Below, one piece after another: positions 36,446 through 44,807 of a DNA stretch of 64,000 nucleotides. Source of the DNA: an uncultured Tateyamaria sp. (lineage in GTDB: Bacteria > Pseudomonadota > Alphaproteobacteria > Rhodobacterales > Rhodobacteraceae). Location of the stretch: positions 124,001-188,000 of the forward strand of contig NZ_CANMEU010000003.1 of assembly GCF_947497045.1 (NCBI RefSeq), written 5' to 3'. Numbering within the stretch: the first letter of the stretch is position 1; each line of letters begins with the position of its first letter. Made by a program: the position numbers and the translations under genes. The notes under the pieces were generated by a model that was given only the letters and a program-made list of their open reading frames with translations, searched no databases and was not told the origin of the DNA.

Positions 36446-36820
36446 ATGGGCAAGCATGTTCTGCTCGTCGAAGACGAGACCAACATCATTGAAGCGATCC
36501 GTTTTCTGCTGAGCCGGGAAGGCTGGCAGGTCGATACCCATTCGGATGGGGCGACGGCGGTGGACACGATCCAGTCCATGCGCCCCGATCTGGTGATCCT
36601 CGATTATATGCTGCCGGGCAAAAGTGGGCTGGATATTCTGACCGAAGTGCGCGCCGATCCCGATTTTGCCAAGATGCCGGTGTTGATGCTGACGGCACGG
36701 GGGCAGTCGCGCGACCGCGAACAGGCTGAAAAGGCGGGGGTCAGCCGCTTTATGACCAAACCGTATTCCAATACCGAAGTCATGACGGCCGTGCGTGACC
36801 TTGTTCAACTGGCCCAATGA
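36446..36820 (+). CDS. Single-domain response regulator (CheY-like receiver)
   Basis: 124 residues, receiver domain only: acidic pocket VEDE at residues 8-11, phospho-acceptor Asp53 in VILDYMLPG, switch Thr in MLTARG and Lys in MTKPYS. No output domain. It is first in a three-gene unit with a membrane protein and a large histidine kinase, so it probably takes phosphate from that kinase and acts through protein contact. GGAGG precedes the start. Confidence 0.9.
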   Translation: MGKHVLLVEDETNIIEAIRFLLSREGWQVDTHSDGATAVDTIQSMRPDLVILDYMLPGKSGLDILTEVRADPDFAKMPVLMLTARGQSRDREQAEKAGVSRFMTKPYSNTEVMTAVRDLVQLAQ

Positions 36821-37116
36821 GTGACACTGGCACCTCTCCTCCTGTGTTCCTTGAGCAGCGCGGGTATCGTCGCCGCCGCTTGATGGATGCGTTGCGCCTG
36901 TTGCCGATTGCGGGCATCGCCTTGTGGCTGTTGCCGGTGTTCTGGCCGACCGTTGCGGATGGCCCTGACGCGCCCGAGCCGATGGCGATGTCGTCGGCGA
37001 TTGTCTATGTCTTTGTAGTGTGGATCGGTCTGATCATGGCGGCCTTTGCGCTGTGGGCGACATTGTTTGCCCATCGCGACACCTCCACCGACCAAGACGG
37101 CGAGGCCCCTAGGTGA
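36817..37116 (+). CDS. Small two-helix membrane protein between response regulator and kinase
   Basis: 99 residues with two hydrophobic segments (residues about 27-45 and 57-85) and a basic N-terminal stretch YRRRRLMDALR. Not recognised with certainty. Its position directly before a sodium/solute-symporter domain, with start and stop codons overlapping both neighbours (ATGA, GTGA), is that of the small DUF485/DUF4212-type partners of such transporters. Confidence 0.75.
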   Translation: MSDTGTSPPVFLEQRGYRRRRLMDALRLLPIAGIALWLLPVFWPTVADGPDAPEPMAMSSAIVYVFVVWIGLIMAAFALWATLFAHRDTSTDQDGEAPR

Positions 37117-39794
37117 CCTCCGTCAATCAGCTGATCGGCGTCAGCCTTGGCTATGTCATCTTTCTGTTTGCCATCGCCTATCTCGCGGAGCGTGCCGCGC
37201 AGCGGGGCAAGGGGGGGTGGCTGCGCTCTCCGCTCGTTTATACCCTGTCCCTGTCGATCTATTGCACCGCGTGGACGTTTTACGGTGCCGTCGGCTATGC
37301 GGCCCGGTCAGGGATGGAGTTCGTCACGATTTATCTGGGCCCCAGCCTTGTGATGATCGGCTGGTGGTGGGCCTTGCGCAAATTGGTGCGCATTGGGCGG
37401 GCGCAGCGGGCCACATCGGTGGCGGACCTGATTTCCGCCCGCTATGGCAAGTCCAACCTGCTTGCCATTGTGGTCACCATCATGGCCGTGATCGGCGTGA
37501 CCCCTTACATTGCGCTCCAATTGCAGTCAGTCACCCTGTCGCTGTCGATCTTTTCCGAACCCGGCGGGGATGCCCCGCTCAACCAGTTGATCGCGGGATT
37601 TTGGGTCGCCTTTGGCCTTGCGATCTTTACCGTCCTGTTCGGAACCCGGAACCTCAACGCCAACGAACGCCATGATGGCGTCGTGATCGCCATTGCGGTC
37701 GAAGCGGTTGTCAAGCTGATTGCACTGTTGGCGGTGGGCATCTTTGTGGTCTGGGGCGTGGCGGGGGGGCTTGCCCCGATGATGGAGCAGATTGACGCCT
37801 CGCCCATTGGCGCGTGGGACATGGATCGCAGCCGGTGGGTGGCGCTGACGGCCCTGTCTGCCGCGGCCTTTCTGGCACTGCCCCGCATGTTTCAGGTCAT
37901 GGTGGTCGAGAATGAGGACGAGCGGCACCTGCAAATCGCAAGCTGGGCGTTTCCGGTCTATTTGCTGCTGATGAGCCTGTTTGTGGTGCCCATCGCAGTC
38001 GTCGGCCTTGATCTGATGCCTGCGGGGTCCAATCCCGACCTGTTCGTGTTGACCGTGCCCTTGGCGCAGGGGCAGGTGGGGCTGGCTACTCTCAGTTTCC
38101 TGGGCGGATTTTCGTCGGCCACGTCGATGGTGATTGTGGCCACGCTGGCGCTGTCGACGATGATGTCCAACCATGTGGTGATGCCTGTGTGGCTCAACCT
38201 GCAAGGGCCGGGTGCGCAGGTGTCGGGGGATGTGCGCAATGTGGTGATCCTGTCGCGGCGCGCCTCGATCCTGATGATCATCGGGCTTGGCTATCTCTAT
38301 TACCGCTTTTCGGGCGGTGGCTCGGCGCTGGCGGCGATGGGTTTGATCTCATTTGCGGGGGTGGCGCAGTTCCTGCCTGCGATGATGGGCGGTATTTTCT
38401 GGCGGGGGGCGACGCGGTGGGGAGCATTGGCGGGGCTGTGTGTCGGTTTTTCCGTCTGGGTCTTTTGTTCGCTGCTGCCCAGCTTTGGCCCCGGTGCGGT
38501 GCTGAGTGTTGCCACCTTCGACACCGGGTTGTTTGGCCTATCATGGTTGCGCCCGCAGGCCCTGTTCGGGATCAGCGGGCTGGACCCGACCGTCCACGCC
38601 ATCGTGTGGTCGATCACGCTGAACACGACGGCCTTCGTGATCGTGTCGCTGTTCACCTTTCCCGGCCCGCTTGAGCGGTTGCAGGGCGCGCAATTCGTCA
38701 ACGTCTTTGATCATTCCACCCAAGCCCGGGGCTGGGACGCCGCCCTTGCCACCTCCGAAGATCTGCTGATTATGACGCAGCGGATATTGGGGGCTACCGA
38801 GGCGCTTGACCTGTTCCGTGCCGAGGCTGCGCGCCAGGGCGTACAGGGCCATCTGCCCGAACCCACACCGGGTTTTCTGCAACAGCTTGAGCGTGAATTG
38901 ACCGGCTCGGTCGGAGCCGCAACTGCGCATGCCATGATCAGCCAATTGGTCGGGGGCGCATCGGTGTCGGTGCAGGATTTGATGGCGGTGGCGGACGAGT
39001 CCGCGCAGATCCTCGAATATTCCAACCAGCTTGAGGCAAAATCGTCCGAACTCAGCCGCACAGCGCGCAAGCTGCGTGACGCCAACGCGAAACTGACCGC
39101 GCTTTCGGTGCAGAAGGATGCATTCCTCAGCCAGATCAGTCACGAATTGCGCACGCCCATGACCTCGATCCGCTCGTTTTCGGAAATCCTGCGGGATACG
39201 GATGGGTTGGGGCAGGTCGAAAAGACGAAATATGCCTCCATCATCCATGGTGAGGCGATCCGTCTGACGCGGTTGCTGGATGATCTGCTGGACCTCAGTG
39301 TGTTGGAAAACGGGCAGGTCAATCTGAACTTCGAGACCGGGACACTCAGCACTGTTCTGGAAAAGGCGATCCTGACGGCGCAGGCCAGCGGGACCGGCCC
39401 GTTGGACATCCGGCGTCGTCATCTGGACGAGGCGGTGACCCTGACCACCGACCTTGATCGGCTGACGCAGGTCTTCATCAATCTGATTACAAATGCACAG
39501 AAATATTGTCAGGCGGACGAGCCGCGGCTGGTGATTGAAGTGCGTCAGGACGACGGTGCGATTGCGGTCGTCTTCTCGGACAACGGCATGCCGATCCCCC
39601 CTGCGGCGCGTGCGCTGATTTTTGAAAAATTCGCCCGGATCAGTGACAATGACGAGGCGGGCGCGGGTCTTGGCCTCGCGATTTGCCGCGAGATCATGAC
39701 GCGGCTTGGGGGCGAAATCTCGTTTCAGGGCGGGCCGTCGGGCAATGCGTTTACCGTTCATCTGCCGACACAGGCGGCGCTGGCTGCTCAATAG
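37113..39794 (+). CDS. Histidine kinase fused to a sodium/solute-symporter domain
   Basis: 893 residues starting with GTG. Residues 1 to about 500 form a sodium/solute symporter-type transporter with about 13 helices (IYCTAWTFYGAVGYAARSGMEF, SVADLISARYGKS, SATSMVIVATLALSTMMSNH). A linker of about 150 residues leads to a histidine kinase: phospho-His677 in ISHELRTPM, N-box NLITNAQKYC, and G-box GAGLGLAI. This is the CbrA-like architecture in which the transporter module senses or carries the signal solute. Signal unknown. Confidence 0.9.
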   Translation: MTSVNQLIGVSLGYVIFLFAIAYLAERAAQRGKGGWLRSPLVYTLSLSIYCTAWTFYGAVGYAARSGMEFVTIYLGPSLVMIGWWWALRKLVRIGRAQRATSVADLISARYGKSNLLAIVVTIMAVIGVTPYIALQLQSVTLSLSIFSEPGGDAPLNQLIAGFWVAFGLAIFTVLFGTRNLNANERHDGVVIAIAVEAVVKLIALLAVGIFVVWGVAGGLAPMMEQIDASPIGAWDMDRSRWVALTALSAAAFLALPRMFQVMVVENEDERHLQIASWAFPVYLLLMSLFVVPIAVVGLDLMPAGSNPDLFVLTVPLAQGQVGLATLSFLGGFSSATSMVIVATLALSTMMSNHVVMPVWLNLQGPGAQVSGDVRNVVILSRRASILMIIGLGYLYYRFSGGGSALAAMGLISFAGVAQFLPAMMGGIFWRGATRWGALAGLCVGFSVWVFCSLLPSFGPGAVLSVATFDTGLFGLSWLRPQALFGISGLDPTVHAIVWSITLNTTAFVIVSLFTFPGPLERLQGAQFVNVFDHSTQARGWDAALATSEDLLIMTQRILGATEALDLFRAEAARQGVQGHLPEPTPGFLQQLERELTGSVGAATAHAMISQLVGGASVSVQDLMAVADESAQILEYSNQLEAKSSELSRTARKLRDANAKLTALSVQKDAFLSQISHELRTPMTSIRSFSEILRDTDGLGQVEKTKYASIIHGEAIRLTRLLDDLLDLSVLENGQVNLNFETGTLSTVLEKAILTAQASGTGPLDIRRRHLDEAVTLTTDLDRLTQVFINLITNAQKYCQADEPRLVIEVRQDDGAIAVVFSDNGMPIPPAARALIFEKFARISDNDEAGAGLGLAICREIMTRLGGEISFQGGPSGNAFTVHLPTQAALAAQ

Positions 39795-39888
39795 CTGTGC
39801 TTAAAATACTGTTGTGTTGTAAAGCGGTTGGTAACCAATCTGGCCTAGACCTGAGCGCGTAATGGCGAGCCGCGCGGCGGCGGAGGAT

Positions 39889-41070
39889 ATGGGCGACACC
39901 AAACCAGACACCGTGTTGGGGCGCATCGCGGCCGCTGGTCGCCAAGAGCGTGACGCGCGCGCAATGACGCTGCAAAAGGCGATGCGTCTCAGCGTGGCCA
40001 AGGTGGCGGATACGCTGATGGATCTGCCCATGGCCGTGATCGGGGCCGTGGTTCAGGGGGTCAGCGGTGAAAACGTGCCCGATATGCTGGACGACGAGGT
40101 GCTGTTGATGTTGATGGACGGACCGCGGGGCTGCGTCGGGGCGGCGATGATTGATCCGGTTGTGGTGGGCGGGCTGATCCAGCAGCAAACCATGGGTAAG
40201 GTACAGCCCGACAAGGGGGACAGTCGGCCGATGACCCGCACCGATGCCGCTGTGTGTGCGCCCCTTTTGGACGCGGTGATTGCACGGGTTGCGGGGATAT
40301 TGGATGACGCGGGCGATCGCGCCCTGATTGATGGGTTTTGTTTTGGGGCCAAGGCGGAGTCGGGGCGCACGCTGGCCATGGCGCTTGAGGCGTCAGACTA
40401 TACCGCGATCAAACTGACGGTGGATATGGCGCGCGGCGCACGGCAGGGCGAGATCACGCTGATTCTGCCCAATCCCGAGGCCCGGGAAGAGCCGCATGAC
40501 AGCGCAGAAGACGGCACGGCCCCCCAAGCACCGGCGGCTGACCTGTCGTCGACGGTGATGGGTCTGCATGCAGAGTTGAACATGGTGATCTGCCAGATGG
40601 ATCTGCCGCTGAGTGCGGTGCGCGCGCTTGAGGTCGGTGACGCCTTCCCGCTCACACCGGGGCAGTTCCCGTCTGTTCAGATCACGACGACAACGGGGCG
40701 CATCATCGGGCGTGGCATTGTCGGGCAGGTCGATGGAATGCGCGCCGTCAAGCCACAGCGCAAACCGCTCCATGCCTCGCAACCCTTGCGCAGGGCCAGC
40801 GATGAGCCGCTGGTCGACATGCCCCAGGTCGAGGAGTTTGTGACCGCCCGGCGGCGCGAAGAGGACGCGGATGAGGTCAGCGATCAGGAGTTGGAGGCGA
40901 CCATGGCCGCGCTTGACGCGGAGCTTACGGCGTCAGACCTGCCTGATCTTGCAACGCCTGTTGCGGTGGCGGACGACACATCGCTGCCGGATCTGGATGA
41001 TCTGCCGGACCTCGCCGACTTACCGGACCTTGCGGATTTGCCCGATCTCGCCATGCAAAATGTAGGTTAG
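39889..41070 (+). CDS. Orphan FliM/FliN-like protein with Asp-Leu-Pro repeat tail
   Basis: 393 residues from ATG 39889 (ATG 39862 in frame is the alternative; GGAGG sits close before 39889). The N-terminal part has the FliM-like middle region (RLSVAKVADTLMDLPMAVIGAVVQG). A surface-presentation-of-antigens (SpoA) domain of the FliM/FliN C-terminal type occupies about residues 215-290 (MDLPLSAVRALEVGDAFPL). The tail holds about four tandem DLPDLA units. No other flagellar gene is near, so whether it works in motility or in a signalling output of the kinase upstream is open. Confidence 0.8.
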   Translation: MGDTKPDTVLGRIAAAGRQERDARAMTLQKAMRLSVAKVADTLMDLPMAVIGAVVQGVSGENVPDMLDDEVLLMLMDGPRGCVGAAMIDPVVVGGLIQQQTMGKVQPDKGDSRPMTRTDAAVCAPLLDAVIARVAGILDDAGDRALIDGFCFGAKAESGRTLAMALEASDYTAIKLTVDMARGARQGEITLILPNPEAREEPHDSAEDGTAPQAPAADLSSTVMGLHAELNMVICQMDLPLSAVRALEVGDAFPLTPGQFPSVQITTTTGRIIGRGIVGQVDGMRAVKPQRKPLHASQPLRRASDEPLVDMPQVEEFVTARRREEDADEVSDQELEATMAALDAELTASDLPDLATPVAVADDTSLPDLDDLPDLADLPDLADLPDLAMQNVG

Positions 41071-41501
41071 GGGGCCTTGGCCCGCGCAATCGCCACAAGC
41101 GTCGGGCGCAGGTTGTCCAGATCATATCCGCCTGCGCGGGCCGCCGCCAGAATGTCGTCGGCCGCCATCTGTCTGGCCTGACCCAGACACCACACCACGG
41201 TCGAGCGTGTTCCGGAGGCGCAATAGGCCAGCACCGCACCCTGCGCGTGCGCGGCTATGTCCATCTGTGCGCCCACATTTTCCGGGTTCATCGTCTGGTG
41301 CGTCAGCGGCAGCCGCACAAATTCCAGCCCCGCCGCCCGTGCCGCCTGTTCAACCGCATCGGCCTGGAAGGCGGGCGGCACCTCGGCGTCGGGGCGGTTG
41401 CAGATCACGGTTGTGATGCCTGCGGCGGCCACGGCTTGCATATCCGTGGGGTCAACTTGCGGGGCCACAAAATAGGTTGGGGTGATTTGTCGGATGTCCA
41501 T
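41067..41501 (-). CDS. TIGR01244-type phosphatase/sulfurtransferase-like domain protein
   Basis: 144 residues. DIRQITPTYFVAPQVDPTDM, ICNRPDAEVPPAF and the loop YCASGTRSTVVW (a CX5R phosphatase-like cysteine loop) identify the beta-lactamase-hydrolase-associated domain. It usually occurs with sulfane-sulfur and sulfide genes, which fits the YeeE/YedE pair 9 bp upstream. The activity in the cell is unproven. Confidence 0.85.
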   Translation of the reverse strand: MDIRQITPTYFVAPQVDPTDMQAVAAAGITTVICNRPDAEVPPAFQADAVEQAARAAGLEFVRLPLTHQTMNPENVGAQMDIAAHAQGAVLAYCASGTRSTVVWCLGQARQMAADDILAAARAGGYDLDNLRPTLVAIARAKAP

Positions 41502-41510
41502 GGTCGCAGG

Positions 41511-41942
41511 CTATGCCGCCCTCTCGGCACTGTCCAGCGCGCGGCGCAGACGCGGGACAGCTCCCATGCCCGTCAGCATTGCCGCAAGGAACAGGGCCCC
41601 CTGCCATCCGCCATAGCTCAGCGATGCCAGCGCAGGGCCGGGGCACAATCCAACAAGGCCCCAGCCAATGCCAAACAGCACCGAGCCGACGATCAACGGA
41701 CGGGTTATCTCGTGCCGGGGCGGGGCCGGAAAGGTGCCGCCCGACAGCGGAGCCCGCCCCCGCGTCACCCGCCATGCCACTGCCATCGGCAGGATCGCGC
41801 CCCCCATCACAAAGGCCAGCGTCGGATCCCACGCGCCCGCAAAATCCAGAAACCCCCGCACCTTTGTTGTATCGGTCATGCCCGAGATGTGCAGGCCTGC
41901 GCCAAAGAGTGCCCCGCTGAGCGCTGCAATCATCAAACGCAT
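41511..41942 (-). CDS. YeeE/YedE-family sulfur transport protein, second half (DUF6691 type)
   Basis: 143 residues from ATG 41942, four helices. GALFGAGLHISGMTDTTKVRGFLDF and FGIGWGLVGLCPGPAL are the repeated YeeE/YedE motif with the conserved Cys of the transport path. Together with the next gene it makes the equivalent of one full-length YeeE (thiosulfate or persulfide import). Confidence 0.88.
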   Translation of the reverse strand: MRLMIAALSGALFGAGLHISGMTDTTKVRGFLDFAGAWDPTLAFVMGGAILPMAVAWRVTRGRAPLSGGTFPAPPRHEITRPLIVGSVLFGIGWGLVGLCPGPALASLSYGGWQGALFLAAMLTGMGAVPRLRRALDSAERAA

Positions 41943-42361
41943 CACAGACCCAACCCGATCCGCATCGCCGTGACCGTCATCGCGCCCGCGCCGATATAGG
42001 CCAGCGTCGCCGCAAAACCACGTACCGACAGGCGCGACATCCCGCACACCCCGTGCCCGGATGTGCATCCGTTGGCAAAGCGTGTGCCGATCCCGACGGC
42101 CAGCCCGCCTGTGATCAACAGCACCGGGGCCGAGGCTGCCTGCGTGTCGACCTGCCAGCCACCAAGGCTCATCAGCGCGGGCATCCCGATCAGCCCTGCA
42201 ATGAATGCAAGTGTTGAACCCCGATCGGTTGCGGACCCGTCAATCAGTCCACCGACAATGCCGCTTGCCCCCATGATGCGTCCGTTGCCCAGTAACATCA
42301 GCGCCGCTGCACTGCCGATCAGCAGACCGCCGATCAACCCGTATATCCACTCTATCTGCAT
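41942..42361 (-). CDS. YeeE/YedE-family sulfur transport protein, first half
   Basis: 139 residues, four helices: GLIGGLLIGSAAALMLLGNGRIMGASGIVGG and FANGCTSGHGVCGMSRLSVRG, with the Gly-rich cysteine motif of YeeE. It overlaps the second half-gene by one base (TGATG). Confidence 0.88.
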   Translation of the reverse strand: MQIEWIYGLIGGLLIGSAAALMLLGNGRIMGASGIVGGLIDGSATDRGSTLAFIAGLIGMPALMSLGGWQVDTQAASAPVLLITGGLAVGIGTRFANGCTSGHGVCGMSRLSVRGFAATLAYIGAGAMTVTAMRIGLGL

Positions 42362-42372
42362 ACCTGCGATCC

Positions 42373-42615
42373 CTACGCCAGAAAGATGCCGACGATGACC
42401 AGCATCAGCCCGATCACCGACAAGAACAGCGCACCCATGTTCAACGGCAAGACCCGCGCCATGACGGTCCGCATCCCTTCGTCATCCAATTGCGCCCGCC
42501 GCGCGCGCCACACTTTGACGATGCACCAGATCAACCCCGCAAGACCGACCACAGACACCGCAGCGCCGCTCCAGATCAACGCATCAAACACACCAAAAGC
42601 CGTCGTATTTTCCAT
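42373..42615 (-). CDS. Small two-helix membrane protein upstream of the YeeE pair
   Basis: 80 residues from ATG 42615, with two hydrophobic helices around residues 8-30 and 55-78 and a basic, charged loop between. Not recognised. Spaced 11 bp from the YeeE gene, hence probably in the same operon. Confidence 0.7.
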   Translation of the reverse strand: MENTTAFGVFDALIWSGAAVSVVGLAGLIWCIVKVWRARRAQLDDEGMRTVMARVLPLNMGALFLSVIGLMLVIVGIFLA

Positions 42616-42734
42616 GCGCGCAGGGCTACCGCAGGCCCGGGCGGTTGGCAAGAACGCTGCGGCCCCAAACCCTCTTGCAGGGCGGGATGCACCCGGCTAT
42701 CCCGCGAGTCACCCTCAAGCGCCAGGAGCCTGAC

Positions 42735-42998
42735 ATGACCGACACCGCCACCAATGCCGAAAGCTATCGCGTCACCGCCGACGAGCTGCGCCAGTTCATC
42801 GAGCGTATCGAGCGTCTGGATATGGAAAAACGCGATCTGGCGGATCAGCAAAAAGAGGTGATGGCCGAGGCCAAGGCCCGCGGCTATGACACCAAGGTCA
42901 TGCGCAAGGTCATCGCGCTGCGCAAACGTGACAAGGACGACATTGCCGAAGAAGAAGCGGTGTTGGAGATGTATAAAGAGGCGCTTGGCATGAGCTGA
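42735..42998 (+). CDS. GapR-like DUF2312/UPF0335 protein
   Basis: 87 residues from ATG 42735 with AGGAG upstream. The coiled-coil core LRQFIERIERLDMEKRDLAD, then RGYDTKVMRKVIALRK and EEEAVLEMYKEALG match GapR of Caulobacter, a chromosome-associated protein that binds overtwisted AT-rich DNA and supports replication and division. Orthology is inferred from sequence pattern alone. Confidence 0.9.
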   Translation: MTDTATNAESYRVTADELRQFIERIERLDMEKRDLADQQKEVMAEAKARGYDTKVMRKVIALRKRDKDDIAEEEAVLEMYKEALGMS

Positions 42999-43040
42999 TG
43001 CGCCCAAGGGCGATGCGGCGATAAGACACCTTAAGGCGCC

Positions 43041-43916
43041 CTAAGGCGCGATGAACGTGACCCCGGGAATCCGCGCCACCCGCGTCATGTCTTCTTCATA
43101 GATCTCGGTGAGTGCCTCAATCGTGCTGTCATCCCACCCGGGTGCGTCCAGTTCTTCCTCGATCTCGTCATCAATGGCGAACTTGTCGAGGAACGCCGCA
43201 ATCACGCGCCGTTTCTGCATTTCAGTCATGGTGGGGTGGGAGTGCAGGTAGGCGCGAAACCGCTGCATCCCTTCGGCGGACATGATCTCTGACAACAGAT
43301 CAAAGCCGCCAATGATTTTTTCACCATGTTCGAGCCCGGCCATCTCACGGATGATCTGAGCCCACAACATCGGCATGTCCTCAAAACACCATGTGGTGAG
43401 TGTGATGCGGGGCACCGCGGCGCGGATTTGGTCGATGGTGTCGGACCAGCGGATTGCGCCGGGGTCGGCCCTGCGCAGAAAACTGTCCATATCGGCCTGA
43501 GGGGCATTGGTGAACAAGGCGGGCAGGAAGGTTGCGGGATTGCGCATGGCCAGAAACACTTCGATATCATCATGCGGGAACAGCGATGACAAATGCGCCA
43601 GCCGCCGGGGCGCGTCGTGATAAATCATCCCGTTCCGCACGCAGGCCCTGGGGGCACCGAACAGATACATGTGACTGAGAATCATGCGATCCGCACTTTC
43701 CTCGTCGAGGATGGCATCCAGCAGGATATCGCGCGCTTCGGGGGCGGGGGGCGCGTCCTCAAGGGCGTCGAGCGTTTCACGCAATAACACCCGGTACTTG
43801 CCTGGCGCGGGGACAGCCACACCCCGGCTTGAGAACTGTTCCTTGTTGCGCAGCAAACAGCGCATAAGCCGTTCATTTTCGGTAAAATGCGCACCTGCAT
43901 GCAGAACCAGTTGCAT
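43041..43916 (-). CDS. Sulfotransferase-like protein of unknown function
   Basis: 291 residues from ATG 43916 (an open frame reaches 44075 into the tRNA). The start MQLVLHAGAHFTENERLMRCL recalls the phosphosulfate-binding loop of sulfotransferases but lacks the usual Lys/Gly pair, and IEVFLAMRNPATFLPALF resembles their second motif. The C-terminal part is acidic. Function not assigned; conservation among Rhodobacterales is likely but unproven. Confidence 0.55.
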   Translation of the reverse strand: MQLVLHAGAHFTENERLMRCLLRNKEQFSSRGVAVPAPGKYRVLLRETLDALEDAPPAPEARDILLDAILDEESADRMILSHMYLFGAPRACVRNGMIYHDAPRRLAHLSSLFPHDDIEVFLAMRNPATFLPALFTNAPQADMDSFLRRADPGAIRWSDTIDQIRAAVPRITLTTWCFEDMPMLWAQIIREMAGLEHGEKIIGGFDLLSEIMSAEGMQRFRAYLHSHPTMTEMQKRRVIAAFLDKFAIDDEIEEELDAPGWDDSTIEALTEIYEEDMTRVARIPGVTFIAP

Positions 43917-44048
43917 CGTTTGTGACCTCGATCTTGTCTGGTGAGTTCGGTAACGAGGTATACCTGTTTTGCGACAGGATAAAACCTCTGCTCGTGATGC
44001 AAAACCATCTTGCACGCACGCGCGACTTTGATTAGACCCGCGCCGAAT

Positions 44049-44124
44049 GCCCCTATAGCTCAGCTGGTAGAGCAACTGATTTGTAATCAGTAGGTCCGCG
44101 GTTCGAGTCCGTGTGGGGGCACCA
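44049..44124 (+). tRNA. tRNA-Thr (anticodon UGU), CCA encoded
   Basis: Acceptor GCCCCTA/TGGGGGC (one U.G pair), D-arm, T-loop GGTTCGAGTCC, and encoded CCA at 44122-44124. Anticodon loop TTTGTAA carries TGT, reading ACA/ACG threonine codons. Confidence 0.96.
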
Positions 44125-44807
44125 TTTCACACTGAGAATTATCGTTTTTAGCTGGGTTTCAGGTACTGCGGGGCTTTTGGTCTCTCTTCTGATCCCTCCG
44201 CAGATAGCGCCACACAGTGTGCTGCGATGTTTTTCCCGGGGGCACCTTACCTTCTTTCATGTGCTCGTCGGCCTCCAAATCCGCTTTCAAAGCAGTCAAG
44301 GCGTGATTAACGCTCACCCGTATTTGCTGGCGACTCAAAAACTGCGTGTCGGGCGGGACATGGCCCAAGCCCTCTTGACTGTGTTCCAACCAACTTTGCG
44401 CAATCCGCCGAGCGGGCATTTGTTGGCATTCTTTGGATCAGGATCGCCAATGCTTCGGCTAAGCCATTGTAAATCAACCGGATTGATCGAGACCTAAATT
44501 CGATGACAGTGTTGGATATGGCTACCTCATAACATCCATTTTGATTTGGGATGTGATCCGATTGTCCAATTCCATCTGCAACGGACCGACCTGTTCTTGC
44601 GTCAGTCTTTCGACGTCAACAGCTATTTGGTCTGTCCACGTTTGTCGATTTGCCCCTACGGTCATTACATGGATCAACCACACGGTCTTTGGGGGTGAAA
44701 GCACCCATGGCAGATCGACCTTCAGGATGGGCATCACCTACGGATAGGGGTGTAGTTCCCGATATCGCCAAATATACTCCCGAAAGATAGTAAAGGGTGA
44801 GGGGCCT
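44125..44807. other. Lower-GC, gene-poor patch after tRNA-Thr
   Basis: 683 bp with no recognisable gene. The base composition is more AT-rich than either side. A reverse-strand frame at 44159-44419 (86 residues, with a short basic HTVWRYLRRD stretch) and another at 44522-44737 are open but unrecognised. Sited directly downstream of a tRNA 3' end, this could be the remnant of an integrated element. No integrase or attachment duplicate was found by eye. Confidence 0.4.
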
